A program made the translations under genes and the position numbers. The notes below the pieces were generated by a model. That model ran no database searches. It was not told the DNA's origin and saw only the letters and a program-made list of their open reading frames with translations. A stretch of DNA of 29,889 nucleotides from positions 1 to 29,889 of the forward strand of contig JALTEW010000097.1 in assembly GCA_027073795.1 (NCBI GenBank). The letters run 5' to 3'. This stretch comes from a bacterium. Its GTDB lineage: Bacteria > Desulfobacterota > S145-22. Shown piece by piece: positions 1 to 8,084 of the stretch; within the stretch, counting starts at the first letter, position 1, and each line of letters begins with the position of its first letter.

Positions 1-163
1 ATGGGAAGGGGCATGGATGGGGTTAAATTCACTGAGTGTGCACGAAAAAGCAGCAGGCGCCTTTCGAATAGCACTATATCCATTTAAGTTACTGATACCC
101 GTGGCTGCTTTTCTTTTTTTGATCGAGGGAATTATTATTTATTTAAATAACCATGAAGGCTGA
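1..163 (+). CDS. dctQ: TRAP transporter small membrane subunit, C-terminal fragment
   Basis: Only the last 53 codons are in the window, read in the frame beginning at base 2 and ending with TGA at 161-163. The peptide begins WEGAWMGLNS and contains YPFKLLIPVAAFLFLIEGIIIYL, a typical last transmembrane helix of a DctQ subunit (shown here only to identify it). DctQ binds the large DctM subunit in the inner membrane and helps take substrate from a periplasmic DctP protein. The dctM start follows 24 bases later, the usual Q-M order. The identification rests on this hydrophobic end and on the neighbour, so the family is likely but the fragment alone could not prove it. Confidence 0.75.
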   Translation, partial: WEGAWMGLNSLSVHEKAAGAFRIALYPFKLLIPVAAFLFLIEGIIIYLNNHEG

Positions 164-187
164 ACGTCCCGAAGAGAGTTATAAATT

Positions 188-1498
188 TTGAGTACAGAGT
201 TAGTTACAATCCTATTATTTGGGGGTCTCCTAACTTTATTGGCTATTGGTGTTCCTGTTGCATTTGCTTTGGGTGGTATTAGTGTTCTAATAAGCTATAT
301 TTTGTTCGGCACAAATAGTTTGTATGTTGTTGCTACGACAACATATATGGAGATCACTGATGCATCTCTTATAACAATTCCTCTCTTTCTTCTTATGGGG
401 AATTTTTTGGTTTACTCCGGAATCTCAGATCGTCTTTTTAATGCACTAAACTATTGGCTTTCAGGTATTCGGGGGGGGCTAGCAATAGTATCAATATTGG
501 TATGTGTTGCACTGGCCATGTGTGGTGGATTTGGCCCTGGTATTCTTACGATGGGTCTCATTGCCGTACCGGCAATGCTCAAATATTCGTATAACAAATC
601 TTTGGCATTGGGAAGCGTGATGGCTGGTGGAGTTTTAGGCATTATTATCCCACCAAGTATTATTATGATTGTCTTCGGTTATATTGCAAGAATATCGATC
701 GGCAAGCTTTTTTTTGCAGGGGCAATTCCGGGTTTTATCTGTGCTTTTCTTTATGTTTCTTATGTCTTGATCAGAGGTTATTTCCAGCCAGATTTCATCG
801 CTCCAAGGGAGGCTGAAAATGTTGTTACCTGGAAAATGAGATATGCGTCACTGAAAGAAATTATTCTTCCTGCAATATTGGTCGTTTCAGTATTAGGATC
901 GATTTTTTTGGGGATGGCTACACCGACCGAAGCAGCAGGAATTGGAGCAGCAGGAGCTTTTATTATTTGTATTATTTATGGCAAGCTTACATGGAAGGTA
1001 CTTTTAAGTTCTTGTCTCGAAACCATGAAAATTAGTGGTATGGCATTATGGATTTTAATAGCTGCCACACTTTTTGGTATTGTGTATACGAGTGCAGGTG
1101 CTCAAGATATGGTAATGGGCATAGTAAAAAGTTTGCATGTCAATCGTTGGTTTATCCTTGGTATAATGCAATTTATCCTTCTCATTTTCGGCATGTTCAT
1201 GGATGATTATGCCATTATCACGATCTGCGCCCCCATCTTTGTGCCTATCGCCAGGCTTCTTGGATTTAACACCCTCTGGTTTTCCATCCTTTTCATCCTG
1301 AATATGCAGGTTGCCTACCTGACGCCGCCCTTTGGGTGGGCCTTAATTTTGATGAAGGGAGTTGCACCTCCAGAGGTTGACACAAACGATATTTGGAAAT
1401 CGGTACCTCCATTTGTAATAATGCAGTTAATGGTTTTGGTATTGGTAATGATATTTCCCAATGTGGCTGTATGGCTTCCAAATATGATGACAAAATAA
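188..1498 (+). CDS. dctM: TRAP transporter large permease subunit DctM
   Basis: This 436-aa inner-membrane protein is the ion-coupled permease of a tripartite ATP-independent periplasmic (TRAP) transporter, which imports organic acids using a sodium or proton gradient. It is hydrophobic throughout, consistent with about 12 membrane helices. Family hallmarks are visible: an early segment with IPVAFALG, the LFLLMGNFLV region, GGVLGIIIPPSI, and MATPTEAAGIGAAGA near residue 245. The length is normal for DctM. The start is TTG at 188, preceded by a GAAGAGAG ribosome site at 171-178. It follows dctQ directly. The substrate cannot be told from the sequence; no DctP binding protein is in the window. 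Bases about 1195-1345 use many C-ending codons, unlike the AT-rich rest of the gene. Confidence 0.95.
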   Translation: MSTELVTILLFGGLLTLLAIGVPVAFALGGISVLISYILFGTNSLYVVATTTYMEITDASLITIPLFLLMGNFLVYSGISDRLFNALNYWLSGIRGGLAIVSILVCVALAMCGGFGPGILTMGLIAVPAMLKYSYNKSLALGSVMAGGVLGIIIPPSIIMIVFGYIARISIGKLFFAGAIPGFICAFLYVSYVLIRGYFQPDFIAPREAENVVTWKMRYASLKEIILPAILVVSVLGSIFLGMATPTEAAGIGAAGAFIICIIYGKLTWKVLLSSCLETMKISGMALWILIAATLFGIVYTSAGAQDMVMGIVKSLHVNRWFILGIMQFILLIFGMFMDDYAIITICAPIFVPIARLLGFNTLWFSILFILNMQVAYLTPPFGWALILMKGVAPPEVDTNDIWKSVPPFVIMQLMVLVLVMIFPNVAVWLPNMMTK

Positions 1499-1530
1499 GA
1501 AAATCAATGCATTAAATGCATTAAAATAGA

Positions 1531-1542
1531 AGAAAGGAGGTG
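1531..1542 (+). repeat. Near-perfect anti-16S (Shine-Dalgarno) 12-mer, copy 1
   Basis: AGAAAGGAGGTG is a full-length match to the complement of a typical bacterial 16S rRNA 3' end, longer than usual ribosome sites. It lies 32 bases after dctM. No ATG follows at a normal distance; a GTG inside the element (1540) opens a 26-codon frame to TGA at 1618-1620. An identical copy occurs at 1637-1648. Confidence 0.5.
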
Positions 1543-1552
1543 AATAATTATA

Positions 1553-1623
1553 TTTTAGAGAGATTATCACCAGAAGTGAAACTTTTCACGCAAGGCTTGA
1601 GCTCAAGAAGATCTCTCTGAAAA
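1553..1623 (+). ncRNA. Possible structured leader RNA (three-way-junction-like fold)
   Basis: Bases 1553-1564 can pair with 1611-1623 in a 12-bp stem with one bulged G at 1619. Inside it are two smaller hairpins: GTGAA (1576-1580) with TTCAC (1585-1589), and the palindrome CTTGAGCTCAAG at 1596-1607. The element sits between dctM and the outer-membrane protein gene and is flanked by the two identical anti-16S 12-mers, so it could control ribosome access. I do not recognise a known riboswitch consensus. AT-rich DNA folds easily, so confidence is low without covariation. Confidence 0.3.
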
Positions 1624-1636
1624 ATTATGAGTATTT

Positions 1637-1648
1637 AGAAAGGAGGTG
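1637..1648 (+). repeat. Near-perfect anti-16S (Shine-Dalgarno) 12-mer, copy 2
   Basis: This is the exact second copy of the 12-mer at 1531-1542, 13 bases after the putative RNA fold. A short ATG frame follows at 1663 (13 codons). Alternatively a GTG at 1646 would encode a 12-residue peptide ending CHCCCS, but that start lies inside the ribosome site and is unlikely. It is too far (about 120 bases) from the start at 1771 to serve that gene, which has its own GGAGG site. Confidence 0.45.
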
Positions 1649-1770
1649 GCTATAAAATTTGCATGTCATTGTTGCTGTTCTTGAAAAGGTCAGAGACAAG
1701 TTGAGGCCAAATAATCTTGGTCTTAGCAAATGGTGAATTTGAATCTTTCAGGTAATATGGAGGCGAAAAA

Positions 1771-2631
1771 ATGAAGAAACTGCTTTTTTTTATGGTTTTG
1801 ATAGTGGCAATTAGTTTAATGAGCCTTCCCATGTCGCGAGCCGATGTGATTGACCCCTTTGATAATATAAGTGCACCACCTGGCGCATTTGCATTGGGTG
1901 TTTATTTCAATTATCAGCACCTACCTGAGTATTCTCCTAAACATGGATCTGATGTTGGTATTCACGTGGATGTATCAGCTCTTGCAATTAGACCTGTGTA
2001 TTTTTTCCCTAAAAAGCTATTTGGGAAGTTGTCATGGGGGGCAAACGCGATTATACCATTTGCCCATGTAAGTATGGATAATGAAGAAAATCACAGTGGG
2101 ATAGGAGATATTATCTTCGGCCCTTTCATTTTCCTTTACGAAAATCAGAAGGCCAATGTCTATTTATCTTTTTGGGAATTCGTACAGGCACCAACTGGAC
2201 AATATGATAGGAATACACCGGACACCAATATTGGATATGATGCCTGGTGGTTTGAACATGAATTAGCATTTGGGTGGTATCCAGGCAGATTTGGTATTGA
2301 CGCGAATCTAAATTATTGGCAGAAACTCGAGTCCGATAAATTGAACATCGACTATCCAGATGCGCTGGAATTTGAAACAGTCGTTCACTATGGAATTACT
2401 GAAAAGTTTCGTGTTGGTATAAATTTCGCCGGCTGGTGGGATCTTGATGATATGGAAATAGACAATGTGACAATACCAGATACTAAAGGAACTAATTACA
2501 AACTTGGTTTAAACCTCGGATATAACCTTTCGAAAAATATAATCTTAAATTTGAGAACCATGTATGATGTAAAGTCAGACAATTATACGAAAGGATGGTG
2601 GAGCTACTTACGAATCTTGTATCTCTTTTAA
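1771..2631 (+). CDS. Outer-membrane beta-barrel protein, phenol-degradation MetA-like (SphA family)
   Basis: This 286-aa protein begins with a Sec signal peptide: MKK, then a hydrophobic run, with likely cleavage near residues 24-25 after SRA. The mature part has alternating aromatic/polar beta strands and ends in the phenylalanine typical of BamA-assembled outer-membrane barrels (final residues ILYLF). The pattern resembles the MetA-pathway phenol degradation/transporter barrel family, often found beside genes for uptake of aromatic or hydrophobic acids. A GGAGG ribosome site precedes the ATG. With dctQM upstream it suggests an outer plus inner membrane import route. The function is inferred from fold and context; the substrate is unknown. 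Confidence 0.75.
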   Translation: MKKLLFFMVLIVAISLMSLPMSRADVIDPFDNISAPPGAFALGVYFNYQHLPEYSPKHGSDVGIHVDVSALAIRPVYFFPKKLFGKLSWGANAIIPFAHVSMDNEENHSGIGDIIFGPFIFLYENQKANVYLSFWEFVQAPTGQYDRNTPDTNIGYDAWWFEHELAFGWYPGRFGIDANLNYWQKLESDKLNIDYPDALEFETVVHYGITEKFRVGINFAGWWDLDDMEIDNVTIPDTKGTNYKLGLNLGYNLSKNIILNLRTMYDVKSDNYTKGWWSYLRILYLF

Positions 2632-2652
2632 TAATTAATCTGGAAGGGCCTA

Positions 2653-2683
2653 GGGCCTCATTAAAAAGTGAGGCCCGATTTTT
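2653..2683 (+). terminator. Rho-independent terminator after the barrel gene
   Basis: GGGCCTCA at 2653-2660 pairs perfectly with TGAGGCCC at 2669-2676 around an 8-base A-rich loop. A T run follows at 2679-2683. It lies 22 bases after the stop codon and should end the dctQM/barrel transcript. The reverse orientation lacks a T run. Confidence 0.85.
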
Positions 2684-2715
2684 AGTAGAGTAGATAATTG
2701 AAATGCTGAGGTTTT

Positions 2716-2865
2716 ATGAGGGGTTTAGACTATGAGACTGTGGGACAGCTTATAGAAGGCCTCAATAGGTATTTCACAGGTTTTACAATAATGGCAGGCC
2801 GGGTTAGCATAAGAGGCTGGAGAGCAAGGACCCTACTGAGATCTATTGGGGAGAAGATCAACTGA
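2716..2865 (+). CDS. Possible small ORF, 49 aa, no recognised function
   Basis: This lies in the gap between the terminator and the convergent regulator. An ATG at 2716, four bases after GAGG (2708-2711), opens a 49-codon frame that begins MRGLDYETVGQLIEGL and ends GEKIN. It is basic, with no membrane segment or cysteine motif. The start site and amphipathic composition make it plausible, but a 49-codon frame can arise by chance, and I know no homologue. The rest of this 273-base gap shows no other feature I can support. Confidence 0.2.
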   Translation: MRGLDYETVGQLIEGLNRYFTGFTIMAGRVSIRGWRARTLLRSIGEKIN

Positions 2866-2904
2866 GGGAGGATGCATAGCTATGAAGGGAAAAACAACGA
2901 TTTT

Positions 2905-4959
2905 TTACACCTTAACAATAGTGGTCTTAACTTTGGGGTCCACCTTATATCTCTTCATTTTTCGATAGAAAGTACTGCGCGATATTCCCAGCAATTTGGA
3001 AGATTTTGTTATGTTTCCTCCCGTACTATTTAGGGCCTTAATCAATAATTCTTTTTCACTATTTGAGATTTCAAAGGTGTTTGTTTTCAATTCATTTTTA
3101 TCTTTAGAATTTTCATGAATCATGGAAGGCAACAGTTCCTCAGGTAAATGAGCCAGCTCAAACGTTTCATCTTCTGAAATACTTGCACACCTTTCAATTA
3201 TGTTTTCCAATTCGCGAACGTTACCTGGCCAAGAGTATTTTAATAGTACGTCCATTACCTTGCTAGAAATTTGGCTTAAGCGTGTTTGGCCAGAATCATG
3301 TAATTTGCGTAGGAAAAAAGAAGATAGGATGGGAATGTCTTCAGCCCTTTCTCTTAAAGGTGGAATTGCTATTAAAAACACATTTAATCGGTAAAAAAGG
3401 TCTTTTCTAAATTTATTGTTTTTTATGTCATTGAGAAGGTTTTTATTTGTTGCTGAAATAACCCTTACGTCTAATTTGATTTCCCTGGTTCCTCCAACCC
3501 TGGTAACAGCTTTATCCTCTAAAACTCTTAGAAGCTTGACCTGCATTTCTAAGGGCATATCTCCGATTTCATCTAAGAAGATTGTTCCGCCGTTTGCTAA
3601 TTCAAATTTACCCGGACGGCCACCCTTTTGAGCATCTGTAAAGGCTCCCGCCTCATATCCGAAAAGTTCGCTTTCTATAAGTTCTCTTGGTATTGCGCTG
3701 CAGTTTACAGCAACAAATGGCCCTTTTTTGAATTTACTTTCGTTGTGTATTGACTGTGCAAAGAGTTCCTTGCCTGTACCTGTTTCACCAATTAAAAGAA
3801 TGTTCGCAGATGTTTTTGCTGCTTTCTTGGCCAAATTTACTGCTTTCTGAAAGTTACCTGAAATGCCTATTATATCCTTGAAAGAAAATCTAGCTTTAGC
3901 TCCAACTGATTCACTAATGAAATGGTATGCCTGTCTTTTTTCCCATAAATTGATTATTGCTCCAATTATTTTTTTATCTGGTTCTGAAAGTATAGGGTTA
4001 AGGGTTATGTAGCAATCAACAGTTTCACCCCCGGGCAGGAAAATTTGACTTTCAATTTTAGAAAAAGCTTTTCTATTTATCAAAACATCATTTATAAGTC
4101 TTGGGTTTAAAAGATCATAAAGATTTTTCTGATTAAATGTGATCTTGCTTTTCAATTTTTTAAAAATGTTTTTGTTATTTTCAAGATTGGAAAATTTGAT
4201 GACACCACTTTCGTCAATGATTAATATCCCGTTTTCATGAGCCTGTATCGCAGATTTAAGGAAATTATGGGCAACCATGATTTTTTGTTTGGCCTCAAAA
4301 AGACTTAAGGTTGTCCCGATTGCGTGTGTGGCCGCCATGACCATGCCTAAGGTATGAGGGTGGGCTTCATGACATTTCATTGTAACGTTCATAATCCCTA
4401 ACAGCTTGCCTTCTGGACCGTATATTGGAGAAGCAGAGCAAGTATAAGAGTGAAAAAACTCACAATAGTGTTCAGCGCCAGAAATTTGGACGGCTTTTCC
4501 AAGGTTTTTGCACATACTCAAGGCATTGTTTCCCACGAAGTCCTCTCCAAAGTTCATACCTTCCATGTCATTGAAATTTTTAGGAATTAGAGATTTCTTT
4601 TCAGCAATTACCTTCACAAAATTCAGATTGCTATCAGCGAGCAGTACTAAAGCTCCGACATCTCCAATAATTGATATGAGATTATGCATAAATGGAGTAG
4701 ATAGTTCAATCAAGTTTTCGTTGTTTTGAATGTTATTTGGTGCTTTTTTTAAATTTTTCAACCGATTCAAGTTGCCTTTTAAAGGATCTACGCCTTTATT
4801 CTTGCAACGAAGCCATGCGTCACGTATAATTGGGCGAACTTTTATTGTGTTAATACTGTTTCCCCTTATAAAATTCTCCCATTCTTTTTTCACTGATTCA
4901 CATTCATTGACTTCACTTATGCTTTTAGCTATTTTTAGTAAGTTTTGAGCATTTGCCAT
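2905..4959 (-). CDS. Sigma-54-dependent transcriptional activator, AcoR-like
   Basis: This 684-aa bacterial enhancer-binding protein is built like AcoR. It has an N-terminal AcoR-type region with a GAF-like sensor (about residues 80-220), a PAS-like segment (about 235-340), a sigma-54-interacting AAA+ domain (about 365-590) with Walker A GETGTGKE, and a C-terminal Fis-type helix-turn-helix (about 635-675: NITKSSKLLGISRSTFYRKM). The sigma-54 contact loop reads GAFTDA rather than the classical GAFTGA. There is no receiver domain, so it probably senses a small molecule directly. It converges on the dctQM/barrel transcript and is the likely regulator of that uptake system. The ATG start has a GGGGGG-containing site 11 bases upstream. 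The gene is AT-rich like its neighbours. Confidence 0.92.
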   Translation of the reverse strand: MANAQNLLKIAKSISEVNECESVKKEWENFIRGNSINTIKVRPIIRDAWLRCKNKGVDPLKGNLNRLKNLKKAPNNIQNNENLIELSTPFMHNLISIIGDVGALVLLADSNLNFVKVIAEKKSLIPKNFNDMEGMNFGEDFVGNNALSMCKNLGKAVQISGAEHYCEFFHSYTCSASPIYGPEGKLLGIMNVTMKCHEAHPHTLGMVMAATHAIGTTLSLFEAKQKIMVAHNFLKSAIQAHENGILIIDESGVIKFSNLENNKNIFKKLKSKITFNQKNLYDLLNPRLINDVLINRKAFSKIESQIFLPGGETVDCYITLNPILSEPDKKIIGAIINLWEKRQAYHFISESVGAKARFSFKDIIGISGNFQKAVNLAKKAAKTSANILLIGETGTGKELFAQSIHNESKFKKGPFVAVNCSAIPRELIESELFGYEAGAFTDAQKGGRPGKFELANGGTIFLDEIGDMPLEMQVKLLRVLEDKAVTRVGGTREIKLDVRVISATNKNLLNDIKNNKFRKDLFYRLNVFLIAIPPLRERAEDIPILSSFFLRKLHDSGQTRLSQISSKVMDVLLKYSWPGNVRELENIIERCASISEDETFELAHLPEELLPSMIHENSKDKNELKTNTFEISNSEKELLIKALNSTGGNITKSSKLLGISRSTFYRKMKRYKVDPKVKTTIVKV

Positions 4960-5281
4960 TTATACTTTACCCCCCAAGATGGTATCTTTGGAATTTAGCT
5001 GATAGTAAAAGCTTTGAGGGTTATAATATATTTCAAAGCGATAAATTAAATTGCACATGCGCGTTCCGGATGTAGTAAGTAGCATAAAAAAACCACTCAG
5101 ATTGGTTCGAAAAGATGGAACACACTAAAGATTTATTTTTTACATTCATATCCACCTATACAACGAAACAGAAAATTTAGCTTTAGTTTATATACCACAT
5201 TGTTCGTATAATATTCAAGATGTTATAGACTTTATTTTTTCCTATTTCACATTTTTTAATGTGAGATGCCAAGCATAAATC
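4960..5281. other. AT-rich intergenic region upstream of the sigma-54 activator
   Basis: These 322 bases hold no credible gene on either strand. I see short inverted GTTC/GAAC motifs around 5103-5121 and a hairpin at 5247-5264 (TCACATT, four T, AATGTGA) that lacks a downstream T run in either useful direction. No convincing -24/-12 or -35/-10 pair could be assigned. It also marks the change from the AT-rich first 5 kb to the more balanced composition of the rest of the window. Confidence 0.5.
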
Positions 5282-6139
5282 CTATCTTTTATGTGAAAAT
5301 ATGTCTATCGCCCCGACGAAGGCGCCGGAAACGATGGCGGCCATTCCCACAGCGCTGATTTGTGTAAGGGAGTATCCACCGAGCTTTACCAATACCAGGG
5401 TCGATCCCAAGGGCGTCAGGTAGGTGAGTGAGCCAATGATGCGGGGGTCCCCCCGCTTCATTGCCGCATCCCAGGTGAAAAAGGCTAGGCCTAAGGGACC
5501 TATTCCTGTCAAGGTCAGATTCAACATATCTCTGGATGTGAGTTCGGGAAGTGTTGGGAGGATATTTCCCTGAAACGAAAAAATCAAAAGGGAAAGGATG
5601 CCGGAGATCAGGCAAAAGGCGCCCACGGCAGAAGAAGGAAACGGGGGTAAGCGCTTGGTAGCCAGGGAATAACATGCCCAGGTAAAGGCGGCCAGAAAAG
5701 CAAGAAGATAGCCATGGAGAAAGGCTGGCGAAAAGTGAAGATTTCCCTGCGTTATCACCAGAGTTGCTCCAAGAAATCCCAGAATGGCGCCAGTAATGTG
5801 GTGAGCCCCAAGCTTTGAACCAGGGAAAAAAAGGGGAGTGAGTAGAACGATCAAGAGGGGCCACAGATAGTTGATTAGATTTGCCTCCACAGCAGGGGCA
5901 TGATGCAGAGCGGAAAAAAAGAAAAAGTGATACCCAAAGATGCCGCCGATTCCAACAAGCAGGGTTTTGAAGGGAATTTTCCAGGTGCGTGCCCGGAAAA
6001 GGCTTAGCCCTCCGCTCAATGTAAGCGCAAACCCGATGACAAACAGTTGCGGGAGATGCCTGAGGGATGCCCCAAAATAAGCCAGGAAACTCCACAGGAT
6101 GATACTTGTAAAGGCATATGGGATTGCGCGGCGCTTCAC
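5282..6139 (-). CDS. EamA/DMT-superfamily exporter (YddG-like)
   Basis: This 285-aa integral membrane protein has about ten predicted helices and the two-repeat EamA architecture (for example INYLWPLLIVLLTPLFF in the first half and LTYLTPLGSTLVLV in the second). The second motif with PLGST is typical of drug/metabolite exporters such as YddG, RhtA and related amino-acid exporters. The start is GTG at 6139, with only a weak ribosome site, 18 bases after the threonine aldolase stop codon, so the two are probably co-transcribed. Export of threonine, glycine or another amino acid is plausible from context, but the substrate is not shown by the sequence. Confidence 0.85.
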   Translation of the reverse strand: MKRRAIPYAFTSIILWSFLAYFGASLRHLPQLFVIGFALTLSGGLSLFRARTWKIPFKTLLVGIGGIFGYHFFFFSALHHAPAVEANLINYLWPLLIVLLTPLFFPGSKLGAHHITGAILGFLGATLVITQGNLHFSPAFLHGYLLAFLAAFTWACYSLATKRLPPFPSSAVGAFCLISGILSLLIFSFQGNILPTLPELTSRDMLNLTLTGIGPLGLAFFTWDAAMKRGDPRIIGSLTYLTPLGSTLVLVKLGGYSLTQISAVGMAAIVSGAFVGAIDIFSHKR

Positions 6140-6157
6140 CTAATGAAGGAATTCTCT

Positions 6158-7198
6158 CTATTTCTCATGGCTGAAGAGTTTTTGGAAGATTTGGATTGTA
6201 TGAGCGGTATCATCATCGTCAATACCCAGGTGGGTAACAAGGCGAATTTCACCCGGGCCAAAGGGAAGGGTAAGCACGCCTTCAGATTGAAGGCGACTAA
6301 CGACATCCTCTGGCGTGATTTCGGAGTTGTGGATAGGAAGCACGATAATGTTAGTCTCAACAGTCGATGGGGTAAATTCAAAGAGGGGAATCTGGCTGAT
6401 GGCATCCGCGAGTGCCCGGGCCCGCCTGTGATCCTCGGCAAGGCGGTCAATGTGGTGGTCCAGGGCGTAGAGGCCAGCTGCGGCGAGGATGCCCGCCTGT
6501 CGCATCGCGCCACCGAGACGTTTTCGGATTTGGTGCGCCGCTTCGATCCAATCAGCCGACCCTGCAATGACGGATCCAACGGGGCAGCCCAGTCCCTTTG
6601 AGAGACATACAGAGACAGAATCGAACGGTTCACAGTAGGCTGACGGGGGGATGCCGGTTGCGATGGTGGCATTGAAAAGCCTCGCGCCATCTAAGTGCAT
6701 GGAAATGTGATGTTGGTCGGCGAGGGTGCGTATCTTTTCGATTTCATTCAGGGGATATATCTTGCCGCCACCCCGATTATGGGTGTTTTCAAGGCAGATG
6801 AGACGGGTTTTTGGATAGTGGGGGTCGTTGGGGCGAATTGCCTTTTGTACGTCCGTGTCTTTCAGAACGCCGCGCTCTCCTAAGACCGGGTAAAATTGAA
6901 CGCCTCCGTAGGCAGCGGCACCAGCGGCCTCGTAATGGAATGGATGGGCATTGGCTTCCAGTATAACCTCGTCGCCCGGCTGGGTGTGGGTCAGGATTGA
7001 AACAAGATTTCCCATGGTTCCAGATGCAACAAACAGGGCCTTTTCTTTACCCAAAAGTTCCGCCATCCTTTCCTGAAGAAGGTTGATAGAGGGGTCTTCG
7101 CCGTACACATCATCGCCCACCTCTGCGGAAGCCATTACCTTTCGCATTTCGTCTGTTGGCTTGGTAACCGTATCGCTTCGAAGGTCGACTGTTGGCAT
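6158..7198 (-). CDS. ltaE: Low-specificity L-threonine aldolase
   Basis: This PLP enzyme of fold type I cleaves L-threonine or L-allo-threonine to glycine and acetaldehyde, in the cytoplasm. The 346-aa protein starts with the family signature VDLRSDTVTKPT. It has the cofactor-contacting HLDGARLFNA segment (Asp170) and the PLP lysine in SVCLSKGLGCPVGS (Lys201). I start it at the ATG at 7198 because AAAGGAGATG precedes it by five bases; the frame stays open to an upstream ATG at 7216, but that lies before the ribosome site. It is followed by an exporter gene, suggesting threonine/glycine metabolism coupled to export. The length is normal for the family. Confidence 0.95.
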   Translation of the reverse strand: MPTVDLRSDTVTKPTDEMRKVMASAEVGDDVYGEDPSINLLQERMAELLGKEKALFVASGTMGNLVSILTHTQPGDEVILEANAHPFHYEAAGAAAYGGVQFYPVLGERGVLKDTDVQKAIRPNDPHYPKTRLICLENTHNRGGGKIYPLNEIEKIRTLADQHHISMHLDGARLFNATIATGIPPSAYCEPFDSVSVCLSKGLGCPVGSVIAGSADWIEAAHQIRKRLGGAMRQAGILAAAGLYALDHHIDRLAEDHRRARALADAISQIPLFEFTPSTVETNIIVLPIHNSEITPEDVVSRLQSEGVLTLPFGPGEIRLVTHLGIDDDDTAHTIQIFQKLFSHEK

Positions 7199-7248
7199 GA
7201 TTTCATCTCCTTTCATGTTTGATTATGTGAATCTTTTAACATTTTATA

Positions 7249-7277
7249 TTGACAAAAGCCATGACTCTTTATATAAG
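7249..7277 (+). promoter_or_regulatory. Sigma-70-type promoter for the TPR-like gene
   Basis: TTGACA at 7249-7254 is a perfect -35 box, followed after 17 bases by TATAAG at 7272-7277 (five of six). The predicted transcript would start near 7284, giving a short leader before the ATG at 7303. This is the best promoter match I see in the window. Confidence 0.75.
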
Positions 7278-7302
7278 GTGAAAAACGTTTTAAAGGGTGG
7301 AA

Positions 7303-7998
7303 ATGGCGACCAAGAAGAAGATTACCCGAAAGGAACTCAAGGAGCCAGATGAATTTGTCAGCACAACAACTGAGATTTATCGGTACGTTTTAGATAACTG
7401 GAAATATTTTATCTCGGGCATTATTTCGGTTGCCATTGTTGCAAGTGTAGTGTTTCTGTGGCATGCGCACGTTATCAGAAGAGAGACAGCGGCGTTTGCT
7501 TTGTATCACAACATACAAGTGAGAACGCAACAGACAAAGGGTGAAACTCAAACGGAAAAAATCTGTGATGCATGGGATCATCTCGAAAGGAAATTTTCAA
7601 ATACCCCTGCAGCCATTTATGGATTGCTTCAAAAGTCTTCCTGTCTCCTTGCACACCAAGATTACAAAAAAAGCGGGAAGGCCATCCAGAAACTCCTGTC
7701 GGATACAAAGTCGCCTGTGGTTGTAAAGGTGCTGTCCCTGTTGTTGAAGGGGTACACCCTTGAAGAAAAAAAGTCGTATAAAGAGGCGGAAGAGGTATTC
7801 AGAAGCTTGCTTAAAAATCCTGATAATTTTCTGAGGGATACGGTGCGTTACCACCTCTATATCTGTCAGTTGCGACAGGGTAAAAAAGACGCGGCAAAGA
7901 AAACGCTTGCGGCGTTGAACATTAAGGGTAATTCAGATTTTGCCCTCCCGGCTATTCTGGTCAAGATTAAAAAGGCCGAATTGGGAATTAAGGAATAG
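7303..7998 (+). CDS. Membrane-anchored tetratricopeptide protein (YfgM-like)
   Basis: This 231-aa protein has a charged cytoplasmic N-terminus and one membrane helix at about residues 36-53 (ISGIISVAIVASVVFLW). The rest is a helical TPR-like domain of repeated helix pairs (for example KKSYKEAEEVFRSLLKNPDN). The layout resembles YfgM/BamD-like TPR proteins; YfgM is an ancillary subunit near the Sec translocon. The start at the ATG at 7303 is preferred over GTG 7297, because AAAGGG at 7292-7297 is then correctly spaced. It has its own promoter and lies 86 bases before iorA. Its function here is not certain. Confidence 0.7.
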   Translation: MATKKKITRKELKEPDEFVSTTTEIYRYVLDNWKYFISGIISVAIVASVVFLWHAHVIRRETAAFALYHNIQVRTQQTKGETQTEKICDAWDHLERKFSNTPAAIYGLLQKSSCLLAHQDYKKSGKAIQKLLSDTKSPVVVKVLSLLLKGYTLEEKKSYKEAEEVFRSLLKNPDNFLRDTVRYHLYICQLRQGKKDAAKKTLAALNIKGNSDFALPAILVKIKKAELGIKE

Positions 7999-8084
7999 TA
8001 GGGCATTTAAGTGAAGGGAATTTTAATAGTTGTTAATGTTTTTAACCCTTTCAGAGGGAATTTATCATCAGGAGGGAGGACGGA

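Noticed and set aside
1646..1684. GTG-started leader peptide ending CHCCCS as a cysteine attenuator
   Set aside because: The GTG lies inside the ribosome-binding element, leaving no workable spacing, and no cysteine-related gene follows.
2872..2968. Small hydrophobic ORFs starting at 2872 and 2882 on the plus strand, one with a membrane-helix-like peptide
   Set aside because: They run antisense into the end of the sigma-54 activator gene; hydrophobic antisense frames opposite Lys-rich codons are a common artefact, and the first ATG directly abuts its ribosome site.
5089..5125. tRNA-like GGTTCGAAA segment
   Set aside because: Only a TpsiC-arm-like word is present; no acceptor stem or anticodon arm can be formed around it.
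5247..5264. Hairpin TCACATT-TTTT-AATGTGA as a terminator for the DMT gene
   Set aside because: No U run follows it in the minus direction, so it does not meet the terminator pattern.
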